Positions 35,652 to 44,040 of a DNA stretch of 58,804 bases are shown one piece after another. A program made the translations under genes and the position numbers. Position 1 is the stretch's first letter, and each line of letters opens with the position of its first letter. The notes beneath the pieces were generated by a model. It was not told the origin of the DNA. It worked only from the letters and a program-made list of their open reading frames with translations, and did no database searches. Source of the stretch: CAYLNH01 sp964384625 (GTDB lineage: Bacteria > Verrucomicrobiota > Lentisphaeria > JABSQK01); NCBI GenBank assembly GCA_964384625.1, contig CAYLNH010000011.1, positions 1-58,804 on the forward strand, read 5' to 3'.

Positions 35652-36920
35652 GTGCACGACAACCGAACTTGGACCGAAGCCGTTGCGATGCGCGACAGCG
35701 CCACCGGCCGCCCCGGGTGGCGGCTGACGTGTGAAGGGCTGCGCAACAACACCCCCACCTATCACGGCAATACCGCGTTCTCGGCCGACAGCCGCTATCT
35801 GCTGTTCGTCACCTGTCGCGCCGGCCGCTCGGCGTTGGTCCGGGCCGAGGTGGAGACCGGCGAACTGAAGGTCCTCCTGGCCGTTGACGGTTACGGCGAC
35901 TACACGCGCGGCAGCGGCGGCGAGCCGTGGGCGCCCGGACCGCTGGGCCCGGGCGGCTTCTTCTGCACCAGGATCAGCCTGGTTCCGGCGACGAACTGGG
36001 CCTTGGCATCCGGACCCGGGCAGGTCCTGGCCGTGCACCTGGAAACCGGTGAACAACGGACATTGCTCAGCAACGTGGACGCCGGCTGGCGGCTGACCGG
36101 TCCGGCCGGCAACGCCTCCGGCAGCAAGGTCTACGTCGCGTTGCGCCCGCGGCACCCGGATCTGCGCGACGGCACTGAACGGCCGTCGCGCAGTTATCAG
36201 GAAGCCGTCCTGGCGGAGTTCGGCACCTGTCCCTGCCGCATTCTCGAAATCGACTTCGACAGCGGTACGACGCGTCTGGTTTACGACGACGATGTCGGCG
36301 GCAACCATCTGTTGCCGTGCCCGAGCGATGAGGACCTGCTGCTGGTCGACCGCGACCTGCCGCCGACCTTTACCTATTACGGCGACAACTGCGAATCGCC
36401 CCGGGGTCATCTGCTGCGGATTTCCACGGGCGGGTTGACGCCGCTGCGGCCGCGCAACCGCCACCAGTTCCAGAGCCACTGCAACTGGAATCGCGACGGC
36501 ACCCGCATCTACTACCACGGCCCGGCGTATGAAGGTCACGAGCAACCGGTACGCCCGGGCGGCCGCCTCGGCGAGATGTTCGTCGGCGTCTCGGATCTGA
36601 CCGGCGCGAGCATCTGGGAGATGAACCTGCCCGAGTATTTCTACGGCCACGTCAGCCCGCATACGCAGGCCGAGGCAATCGTGACGGATGCGTTGGTGTC
36701 GAGCGACCTGGTTTGTGCGCTGCATTACGAGGACTGCGACTGCCACGGCTGCCCGCGGATCGAGGTCCTGGCGCGGCACGCCAACGATTGGGGCGCGGTC
36801 GTCGGACAGGCCCGGGACCCGCACTGCCACATGTCACCCGACGGCCGCTGGCTGTCCTACAACAAAGCGGCTGCCGGCCGCTCCGACGTATACGTTGTCC
36901 AACTACAGCAACCGCATTGA
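35652..36920 (+). CDS. Oligogalacturonate-lyase-like beta-propeller protein
   Basis: 422 aa from the GTG at 35652, seven bases after GGAG; this start aligns its TWTEAVAMRDSATGRPGWRL with the N-terminus expected for Ogl enzymes. TolB-like blades are seen (AFSADSRYLLFVT, CNWNRDGTRIYYHG, HMSPDGRWLSYN). His-rich motifs NRHQFQSHCNW and DPHCHMSPDG are in the positions of the metal-binding His residues of oligogalacturonate lyase. It would cleave unsaturated digalacturonates to 5-keto-4-deoxyuronate in the cytoplasm (no signal peptide). The stop lies just before the GH2 gene. The family is likely; enzymatic activity is inferred. Confidence 0.7.
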   Translation: MHDNRTWTEAVAMRDSATGRPGWRLTCEGLRNNTPTYHGNTAFSADSRYLLFVTCRAGRSALVRAEVETGELKVLLAVDGYGDYTRGSGGEPWAPGPLGPGGFFCTRISLVPATNWALASGPGQVLAVHLETGEQRTLLSNVDAGWRLTGPAGNASGSKVYVALRPRHPDLRDGTERPSRSYQEAVLAEFGTCPCRILEIDFDSGTTRLVYDDDVGGNHLLPCPSDEDLLLVDRDLPPTFTYYGDNCESPRGHLLRISTGGLTPLRPRNRHQFQSHCNWNRDGTRIYYHGPAYEGHEQPVRPGGRLGEMFVGVSDLTGASIWEMNLPEYFYGHVSPHTQAEAIVTDALVSSDLVCALHYEDCDCHGCPRIEVLARHANDWGAVVGQARDPHCHMSPDGRWLSYNKAAAGRSDVYVVQLQQPH

Positions 36921-36937
36921 TGACGCAAGGGATGCCA

Positions 36938-39319
36938 ATGACCACCACTGCCGCAACCGAAGAACACGCCCGCCGCGAAACGCCCTTGGATGCCGGCTGG
37001 CGCTTTTACCTGGGCGATAATGAACGAGCCCTTGACCCGGAACTTGATGATCGGGATTGGGAGGATGTTCGGCTCCCTCACGATTGGGCCATCGGCTGTC
37101 CGACGGATCCCGAGATGGAACAAGGCCGGGCGCAGGGCTTTCGCCGTCGCGCGCACGTCGGCTGGTACCGGCGTCGAATTGCGCTCCGTCCGGTTGCCGG
37201 CCGGCGCTGGCGCCTGCAACTGGACGGCGCCTATCGCCACGCCGAGGTCTGGATCAACGGCCGGTCGCTCGGCGTTCGGCCGTCCGGTTATGCAACCCGA
37301 ATTCACGACATCACCGAGCACCTGCAGCCGGGCGACGACCAACTGCTGGCGGTGCGCTGCGATAATACCGGCGACGACGCCGATCGCTGGTATTGCGGCG
37401 CCGGCTTGTATCGACGGGTCTGGCTGATCGAGACCGGCGACGTCGCGATTGCCCCGTGGGGCATCTGGATCACGACGCCGCGGGTGAGCGACAATGAGGC
37501 CCGGGTGGAGGTCCGGGTGACGGTACAGAATTCGCGTCAGCAGCGGGTCGGGGCCCGCCTCTACGGGGCGGTTCTCGATGCTGCCGGCGAATCGGCGGCG
37601 ACCATCGAAGACGATGTCGAGATCCCCGCGGGCGGCGAGGAGACCGTCGTCCTGGCGGTCGGCATTGCGGCCCCGCAGTTGTGGTCGCCGGAATCGCCGA
37701 CGCTGTACGCGCTGCAACTGCAGCTGACGGTAGACGGAACGCCGGCGGACCAGGTTGTCGAATCATTCGGCCTGCGCTCGTTCTCATTCGATGCCGAGCA
37801 CGGCTTCCGGCTCAACGGCACAGCCCGCACAATGAAGGGGGTCTGCCTGCATCACGACCTGGGCTGTCTGGGGTCGGCCTTCTTCGCCGCCGGCTGGGAA
37901 CGCCGGCTACGCCAACTGAAGGAGATCGGTTGCGACGCCGTGCGCACAAGTCACAACATCCCGGCAGCCGGTTTCCTCGACCTCTGTGATCGCCTCGGCA
38001 TACTGGTGATCGACGAGGCCTTCGACAAATGGTGGGAGGGGTGCAGCGGCGAGTATTTCGAGGATTGGTGGCAACGCGACATCGAGGCGCTCGTCTGCCG
38101 GGACCGCAACCACCCGTGCGTGATCGTCTGGAGCATCGGCAACGAAGTGGAAGAACAGGGATCGCCGCGCATGCTGGAAACGAGCCAAATGCTGGCAGAC
38201 TACGTCAGAGAACTGGACCCGACCCGGCCGACGCTGGTGGCCTTGCGGCCGCACGAGAATGACGCCGAGCTGTGGGCATCGCCGCCCGAGACCAAAGCTG
38301 CGATCGTGAAGCAGGTAGCCGACACCGTTGATATTGTCGGCTTGAACTACCAGGACCAGTGGTACGACATCTACCACGAAACGATGCCGGATCGCGTCTT
38401 CATCGCGACCGAGGCATTCCATTTCTACCAACATCGCGACAACGGCTCCTGGGCGTTCCACGCGGCGAACCCGTGGTTCGAGGTCGACCGCTGCCCGTTC
38501 GTCGCCGGCCAGTTTCTGTGGACGGGCATCGAGTACCTGGGTGAAGCGAGTCAGGGCTGGCCGAACCGCGGCTGGAAAGGCGCGCCGATCGACATCGCAG
38601 GATTCATCAAACCGCGGGGCTGGTGGCACGCCGCGGCCTGGCGGCCGGATCCAATCGTCCGCGCCATGGTGCACTTCCGCGAAAACGACTCTTGGGAGCC
38701 GCCCGACTGGAGCTTCCCGCCGTTGCAGGATCATTGGAACCTGCCGGCCCGTGAATGCGAAATGGTGGAGGTATGGGTTTTCTCTAACGGACACACGGTC
38801 GAACTGCTGCTCAACGGCGGCCCCCAGGGCACGCGGGACATGGCCGCCTGTAACAACCGAATCGCCGTGTTTCACGTGCCCTACTCCAAGGGAGTCCTGA
38901 CTGCGATCAGCCGCGACGCCGACGGCAATGAAACGGCGCGCCATGAATTGCAGACCGCAAGCGAACCGGCCCGTTTGGAATTGTCGGTCGATCGCGATGA
39001 ACTTCGGGCCGACGGCCAGGACCTGGCGCACATCACCATAACGGTGGTCGACGAAAACGGCGTCCGCGTCCCGCATGCCGACCCGCCAATCAGCGTCGAG
39101 GTCCAGGGCGCGGCGCGGTTGATCGGCCTGGACAACGGCGACCTCCTCTGCCATGAACCCTATTCGAGCAATCGCTGGCACGCCTACCGCGGCCGTTGCC
39201 TCGCCGTCCTGCGCGCCGGCCACACCCCCGGGCCGATCACCGTCACGGCGATCGCACCGGGACTGCCGTCGTCAAGCTGTCGGCACACGTTGAAATCCCT
39301 TTCCATCCAGTCCAACTGA
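36938..39319 (+). CDS. GH2 beta-galactosidase-like glycoside hydrolase
   Basis: 793 aa from ATG 36938 with AAGGG upstream; ATGs at 36920 and 36932 are in frame, the first overlapping the previous stop. The N-terminal sugar-binding domain has VRLPHDWAIG and AYRHAEVWINGRSLG. The barrel shows NGTARTMKGVCLHHDLGCLG, SHNIPAAGFLDLCDRLG and VWSIGNEVEEQG with the acid/base Glu403. The nucleophile is predicted as Glu492 in FIATEAF. C-terminal Ig-like domains follow. No signal peptide, so cytoplasmic cleavage of imported galactosides is likely. Confidence 0.92.
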   Translation: MTTTAATEEHARRETPLDAGWRFYLGDNERALDPELDDRDWEDVRLPHDWAIGCPTDPEMEQGRAQGFRRRAHVGWYRRRIALRPVAGRRWRLQLDGAYRHAEVWINGRSLGVRPSGYATRIHDITEHLQPGDDQLLAVRCDNTGDDADRWYCGAGLYRRVWLIETGDVAIAPWGIWITTPRVSDNEARVEVRVTVQNSRQQRVGARLYGAVLDAAGESAATIEDDVEIPAGGEETVVLAVGIAAPQLWSPESPTLYALQLQLTVDGTPADQVVESFGLRSFSFDAEHGFRLNGTARTMKGVCLHHDLGCLGSAFFAAGWERRLRQLKEIGCDAVRTSHNIPAAGFLDLCDRLGILVIDEAFDKWWEGCSGEYFEDWWQRDIEALVCRDRNHPCVIVWSIGNEVEEQGSPRMLETSQMLADYVRELDPTRPTLVALRPHENDAELWASPPETKAAIVKQVADTVDIVGLNYQDQWYDIYHETMPDRVFIATEAFHFYQHRDNGSWAFHAANPWFEVDRCPFVAGQFLWTGIEYLGEASQGWPNRGWKGAPIDIAGFIKPRGWWHAAAWRPDPIVRAMVHFRENDSWEPPDWSFPPLQDHWNLPARECEMVEVWVFSNGHTVELLLNGGPQGTRDMAACNNRIAVFHVPYSKGVLTAISRDADGNETARHELQTASEPARLELSVDRDELRADGQDLAHITITVVDENGVRVPHADPPISVEVQGAARLIGLDNGDLLCHEPYSSNRWHAYRGRCLAVLRAGHTPGPITVTAIAPGLPSSSCRHTLKSLSIQSN

Positions 39320-39339
39320 AAAACACAGGAGTGCCCTGC

Positions 39340-40869
39340 ATGTCCGATACCCCCAAACGCCCGAACCTGATCATCTTCAATCCCGACCAATGGCGCGGCG
39401 ATGTCTTGGGGTGCCACGGCAATCCGGCGGCGGTCACGCCGAATCTGGATCGTCTGGCGGCGACCGACGGCGTCAGTTTCCGCAACGCCTTCTGCCAGAA
39501 CCCGGTCTGCACGCCGAGCCGCTGTTCATTCATGAGCGGCTGGTACCCGCATGTTCGCGGCCACAAAAGCATGGGACACATGCTCCGGCCGCCGCACGAC
39601 AATAACCTGTTGAAGGCGCTCAAAGACGACGGCTACTTCGTCTGGTGGGGCGGCAAGAACGACCTGGTGCCGGCCCAGGACGGATTCGAAGACTACTGCG
39701 ATGTGCGTTACAGCTCGCACTACGCCTGGGTGCGCGACCCGACCATCGAACCGCCCGATCCGCTCTACGGCCCCCATCGGCCCATCGAAGATTTCGACGA
39801 CCCCGCCGATTTCTACAGCTTCTACCGCGGCATCCTCGAGCCGTCGGTCGGCCGCGAGTACTACCGCGACTGCGACTGGGCGACCGTCGAAGGCGCCGTT
39901 CACTTTATCAAGAACTACAAGTGGGAACATCCCTGGTGCGTGTTCATCGCGATCGCCTATCCGCACCCGCCGTACTGCGTCGAACAGAGGTACTACGACT
40001 TGATCGAACCGGAAAACCTGCCGCCGCGGCGGCCCGGGCCGCAGGCGTGGCAGGGGCCGAAGCCCGCGTTCATGCAGGCGTACCGCGAGCGCGTCGGCAT
40101 CGGCGAATGGCCCGAAGAACGCTGGGACGAACTGCGCCGCGTCTACTACGCCCAGTGCGCCCGGGTCGACCACCAGGTCGGTCTCGTCCTCGATGCCCTG
40201 CAGGAAGCCGGGGTCTACGACGATACAGCCATGTTCATGTTCGCCGACCACGGCGACTGGACCGGCGACTACGATCTGGTCGAGAAACACCAGATCTGTT
40301 ACGACGACTGCCTGGTCAACGTCCCGCTGGTCGTCAAACCGCCCAAGGCTGTGGGCGTCCGACCCGGTGTCCGCGACAGCTTGGTCGAACTCATCGACTT
40401 CCCGGCCACCGTTGAAGCCTGGACCGGTATTTCCCTGCCCCAGGCGCATTTCGGCAAAGACCTGACGCCGGTCATTACCGGGGACCGCGACGAACATCGT
40501 GACGTTGTCTTCTGCGAAGGCGGTCAGTTAGATGCGGAAGTCGGCTTCGCCCGGGCGGAAAGCGGCGGCAAGGCGCCGAACCCGAAGGGACTGTATTGGG
40601 GAAAGCAATCCGTCCAGGAAGAGGCGATCGAACACATCGGCCGGTCTTTCATGCTCCGTACCCCGACGCACAAATACATCCGTCGTGTCTATGAAGCCGA
40701 CGAACTGTACGACCTCGAAAACGATCCCATGGAACTCCACAACCGCATCGGCGATGCCGCGTCCGATCCCGAACTGAAGGAGGTCCTGATGCGTCTGGAA
40801 CGGCGCCTGCTCCGGTGGTTGACCGAAACCAGCGATATCACCCCTGTCGGCAATGACCGGCGTGAGTAG
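39340..40869 (+). CDS. Sulfatase (type I, formylglycine-dependent)
   Basis: 509 aa from ATG 39340, eight bases after AGGAG; the frame extends upstream but without homology. Signature C57-T-P-S-R61 then SFMSG, with Asp16 in NPDQW and FADHGDWTGDYDLVEKH supplying metal ligands. No signal peptide. It starts 20 bp after the GH2 stop, so it is in the same operon and probably desulfates the galactoside or uronide processed there. Confidence 0.92.
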   Translation: MSDTPKRPNLIIFNPDQWRGDVLGCHGNPAAVTPNLDRLAATDGVSFRNAFCQNPVCTPSRCSFMSGWYPHVRGHKSMGHMLRPPHDNNLLKALKDDGYFVWWGGKNDLVPAQDGFEDYCDVRYSSHYAWVRDPTIEPPDPLYGPHRPIEDFDDPADFYSFYRGILEPSVGREYYRDCDWATVEGAVHFIKNYKWEHPWCVFIAIAYPHPPYCVEQRYYDLIEPENLPPRRPGPQAWQGPKPAFMQAYRERVGIGEWPEERWDELRRVYYAQCARVDHQVGLVLDALQEAGVYDDTAMFMFADHGDWTGDYDLVEKHQICYDDCLVNVPLVVKPPKAVGVRPGVRDSLVELIDFPATVEAWTGISLPQAHFGKDLTPVITGDRDEHRDVVFCEGGQLDAEVGFARAESGGKAPNPKGLYWGKQSVQEEAIEHIGRSFMLRTPTHKYIRRVYEADELYDLENDPMELHNRIGDAASDPELKEVLMRLERRLLRWLTETSDITPVGNDRRE

Positions 40870-40923
40870 GCTGTCGTTGCCGGTTGCCGCCGGCATGGAA
40901 CTTTTGCCGCTCGACGCTGTCTG

Positions 40924-40934
40924 TCATTTAATGA
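40924..40934. promoter_or_regulatory. TCATTTAATGA palindrome, second copy
   Basis: Same 11-bp dyad as at 35564, in the 204-bp gap between the sulfatase and the LamG-protein gene, 140 bp before the latter's ATG. Possible operator shared by the two transcription units. Confidence 0.25.
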
Positions 40935-41005
40935 GTATGCGCGCCGACGGCGGGGCCGTCGGCAACACAATTGCCGGACGCATCCATAGCCTCCCGGCCG
41001 TCGCC

Positions 41006-41021
41006 GGCAGGCGCGCCTGCC
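41006..41021. terminator. Palindromic hairpin before the LamG gene
   Basis: GGCAGGCG / CGCCTGCC forms a perfect 16-bp palindrome followed by TTTG. It could be a weak terminator of the GH2-sulfatase transcript. Its GGCAGG arms match the hairpins at 3617. Confidence 0.35.
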
Positions 41022-41073
41022 TTTGTCCGGGGAAGGCGCTTTATTGTATCAGAGTAAAACCGGAAGACGTGGA

Positions 41074-42861
41074 ATGATCAAGACACTACACCATCTGTTG
41101 GCGGCTTGCCTGCTTTTCCTGTGGCTGCCGATCTTCGTTCAAGCCGGGCCGGAAGATCACTATCGGAACCCGGAGGGCTTTTCCTACTACGACGTCTGGT
41201 GGCGTGAAGCGCGGGCGGATCAACAGACCGCGCTGTTACTGCACGGCGGCCGCCCGCAGGAACATCCCTGGACCCGGCCCGGGAATGCCAGGGCCGCCAA
41301 GAACAAACCCGAAAAGAAGGATGACCTGATCGCTGACACTGCCGAGGACCTCCTTGACGACGTCGAACCGGGCGGCGCCCTCGGCGGGTTTGTCGACGAC
41401 ATCGAGACAAAGCGCGAGGTGCAGCAGAAGCAGCGCCACGGTCGGCAGCGCGACCAGGAAGCGCCGGCCGGCAAGCTCTTCGACTACAGCCCGAACCTGG
41501 GCGTGGTCAACCTGCCGCAGGGCGTGCGGCGAGTCGCCGACGGCCGTTTCGGCGCGGGCCTGGAATTCGCCGGCCAAGGCGGCATCCGCATCCGGATCGG
41601 CAAGAAGGGTGGTCGCGACACGATCGACGGCTGGTTCAAGCCGGCCGCCAGACCGAAGCAGCCCGTCTGGCTGTTGGGTACCCGCGACGGCGCGCAATTG
41701 CACCTGCTGCCGGACGGCCGGGTGCAGGCGAGCTGGTATGCCGACGGCCGCGCGGAAACGCGCATGCGCATCGCCGCCAAAGCCCCGATTGCGATCGGCG
41801 AGTGGAGCCATATTTCCTGCTATGTCTATCGCAACAGCGGGCATCATAAACACACCGAACTGCGACTCGGCGTCAACGGCCGGATTGCGGCCCGGCACCA
41901 GCCGAAGAGCAAACGGTACGTCTTCCCGCCGCTCGCCCGCGCGGGTGACGTCTTCTGTATCGGCGCCGATCCAGGCGGCAAACAGGCATACTCCGGGTTG
42001 ATGGATGACGTGCGCGTCACCATGTGCCGGCGGTATTGCGTTCGCGAGGACTGGCCGTCGTTCGACGCGGTCAAGCATACCCGTCCGATCCCGCCGGGAC
42101 CGCCGCTGTTCGCGCAGGACAGCCGCGTCTTCCACCTTGGTTTCGAGACTCGGAAGTTGACGGTGTCCCGGGCGAAGGCCCCCGCCTTGACCTGGGACGT
42201 CGATTTCGCCAGGGTCCAACGGCAGACGCCGTTCGGCAAGGGGATCCTGGTGGACCCGGCGCTGGGCTTGCCGCAGGCGCCGATCACGGGCATGTCGCCG
42301 CACGAAGGTACGCTGGAACTCTGGCTGCAGCCGGTGAACTGGGACAACAACAGTGTCTTCGGCGAACGCATGTCATGGAACGGCAAGTACAACAGCGTCG
42401 TGCGCTTCTACGGCCGCGACAAGCGCAACGGTAAGAGCGTGGTTTTCATGGAGGCCATGCTGCCGCGGGCCTCGATGTTCGGTGGCAAGGGTTGGCTGCA
42501 GCCGGGGACCTGGAGTCATTTCGTCTGGTCCTGGTCGCCGGAGGACGTGCTCAAGGAGGACGGCTGGGGCAACGCGAAGGCAGGCGATCCGGTCGGCGCC
42601 TTTCGCGGTGTCCGCTTCGGCGTCCTGCAATGGCGGGCAATGCTGAAGCGTGATACCAGGGTGATGAATCACGTGGAGCCGACACATCTGGAAATCGGCA
42701 TTCCCCAGAAGTACAAGGTCTATCACGGCCAGCGCCCCGCCATCCTGATCGACGAAATCATCTGTCATTCGAAGCAGGTCCCCAAGGAGAAACTCGAAAA
42801 GGCCACGGCCGCGTGGTATGAAAAGCACAGGCCTGCCGCCGCGAAAAACCGCAGCCGCTGA
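41074..42861 (+). CDS. Secreted protein with two LamG domains
   Basis: 595 aa from ATG 41074. Signal peptide MIKTLHHLLAACLLFLWLPI ending near VQAG. A charged Lys/Arg/Asp linker (about 75-135) precedes a first LamG/concanavalin sandwich (GGIRIRIGKKGGRDTIDGWF through GLMDDVRVTMCRR, about 165-330). A second lies at about 395-580 (GTLELWLQPVNWDNN, TWSHFVWSWSPED, ILIDEIICHSKQV). No catalytic motif, so a glycan-binding or adhesion role is inferred. It begins a five-gene plus-strand set. Confidence 0.75.
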   Translation: MIKTLHHLLAACLLFLWLPIFVQAGPEDHYRNPEGFSYYDVWWREARADQQTALLLHGGRPQEHPWTRPGNARAAKNKPEKKDDLIADTAEDLLDDVEPGGALGGFVDDIETKREVQQKQRHGRQRDQEAPAGKLFDYSPNLGVVNLPQGVRRVADGRFGAGLEFAGQGGIRIRIGKKGGRDTIDGWFKPAARPKQPVWLLGTRDGAQLHLLPDGRVQASWYADGRAETRMRIAAKAPIAIGEWSHISCYVYRNSGHHKHTELRLGVNGRIAARHQPKSKRYVFPPLARAGDVFCIGADPGGKQAYSGLMDDVRVTMCRRYCVREDWPSFDAVKHTRPIPPGPPLFAQDSRVFHLGFETRKLTVSRAKAPALTWDVDFARVQRQTPFGKGILVDPALGLPQAPITGMSPHEGTLELWLQPVNWDNNSVFGERMSWNGKYNSVVRFYGRDKRNGKSVVFMEAMLPRASMFGGKGWLQPGTWSHFVWSWSPEDVLKEDGWGNAKAGDPVGAFRGVRFGVLQWRAMLKRDTRVMNHVEPTHLEIGIPQKYKVYHGQRPAILIDEIICHSKQVPKEKLEKATAAWYEKHRPAAAKNRSR

Positions 42862-42942
42862 GTGATCGCCAGCCGCCACGGGTATAGTAAAGGCCGTATC
42901 CGATTTGTGCCGCGGCATGCGCCGCAACCGCGAGGAGGGCAA

Positions 42943-44040
42943 ATGAGCTCGAGATCTGTAGATGTTCTGCTGGCAACGTCCATCGCCCTGGCGGCGTTGA
43001 CCGCCGCTGCCGGCGATTCCTGGCGGGTGATCACCACAAAAACCGCACCGGCACTCGCGTCCAACGAAATCCAGTTCCTGCAGGTTCTCGGCGATGATCT
43101 CTGGATCGGGACGCTGTCGGGGTTGACGCGGTATCGCGACAAGACCTTCGCGGTGGTGACGCAGGTCGTGCAGGAAAAACGGCGCAATGCGCAGACGGGC
43201 GCCTGGGAGACGGTCGACAAGGCTGCCAAAGCGGACTTGCGCGTTTGTACCGTGGTGCAGGCCGGGGCGGATTCTCTGCTTGTGGGCGCCGCCGGCGGGC
43301 TGTACAAACTGCAGAAGCTCCGTCTCGGCGACGCCAAGCTCAAAGGACGGACGGTGGCGCCGGTCGTACGTTATGCGAAAGGGACGCTGTGGGCGTTGGC
43401 GAAAAACGACCGCACGGGGCGCAGCACACTCTATGAGAACGCCACCGGCGCCTGGAAACCCGTCAAACCTTTTGCCGCGCAATCCGTCGTCGACTGTCAT
43501 TCCACGCGTGACGGGCGGCTCTGGGTCGTGGTCGACGGCGACGGCGTCTTTGAAGTCGACCCGAAACAGGGCGTTGCAGAAGCGAAGCACCATCTGGCCG
43601 GAATGAACGTGCGGTCGCTCCGGCTCGATTCGCGCGGGCGTCTGTGGTGCGGGCTCCTGGGCCGCGGTGTGGCGGTGCTGAACCAGGCCGGCAAATGGAT
43701 CATGCATATCGAGAAGGAGACGTCGGCGGTGTTGACGCTGGCCGAAGACAGCGTCGGCCACATCTGGGCCGGGACCTCCTCCGGCGGCCTCTACCAATAC
43801 GACGGCAAGACATGGACAAAGCACTTCGCCGATGAAGGCGCCGTCAGTCTGCTGTTTGCCGACAGCAAGGGCCGCTTGTGGGTGAGCACGCAAGCCAAGG
43901 GCGGGCTGCGCTGCCGCGAGAACGGTGTCTGGCGGCGCTCGTTGGACAACCGCCTGCCGATGACCGGGATGGCCGAGTACAAGGGCACTCTGTGGGCCGG
44001 CGGCGTGCTCGACGGCATTCATGTTTTGGAGAGACCATGA
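42943..44040 (+). CDS. Secreted regulator-propeller-type beta-propeller
   Basis: 365 aa from ATG 42943, directly after GAGGAGG. Signal peptide MSSRSVDVLLATSIALAALT. At least six blades with the xLWxGxxxGxxx pattern are visible: DDLWIGTLSGLTRY, GRLWVVVDGDGVFEV, GRLWCGLLGRGVAVL, GHIWAGTSSGGLYQY, GRLWVSTQAKGGLRC, GTLWAGGVLDGIHVL. Such blades are common in sensor parts of hybrid two-component proteins; here the propeller stands alone with no kinase. Its stop overlaps the next ATG (ATGA). Confidence 0.8.
   Translation: MSSRSVDVLLATSIALAALTAAAGDSWRVITTKTAPALASNEIQFLQVLGDDLWIGTLSGLTRYRDKTFAVVTQVVQEKRRNAQTGAWETVDKAAKADLRVCTVVQAGADSLLVGAAGGLYKLQKLRLGDAKLKGRTVAPVVRYAKGTLWALAKNDRTGRSTLYENATGAWKPVKPFAAQSVVDCHSTRDGRLWVVVDGDGVFEVDPKQGVAEAKHHLAGMNVRSLRLDSRGRLWCGLLGRGVAVLNQAGKWIMHIEKETSAVLTLAEDSVGHIWAGTSSGGLYQYDGKTWTKHFADEGAVSLLFADSKGRLWVSTQAKGGLRCRENGVWRRSLDNRLPMTGMAEYKGTLWAGGVLDGIHVLERP

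Noticed and set aside
36713..36937. N-terminal extension of the GH2 gene into the Ogl-like gene
   Set aside because: It would overlap the upstream coding sequence by 200 bases in another frame; ATG 36938 has its own ribosome site.
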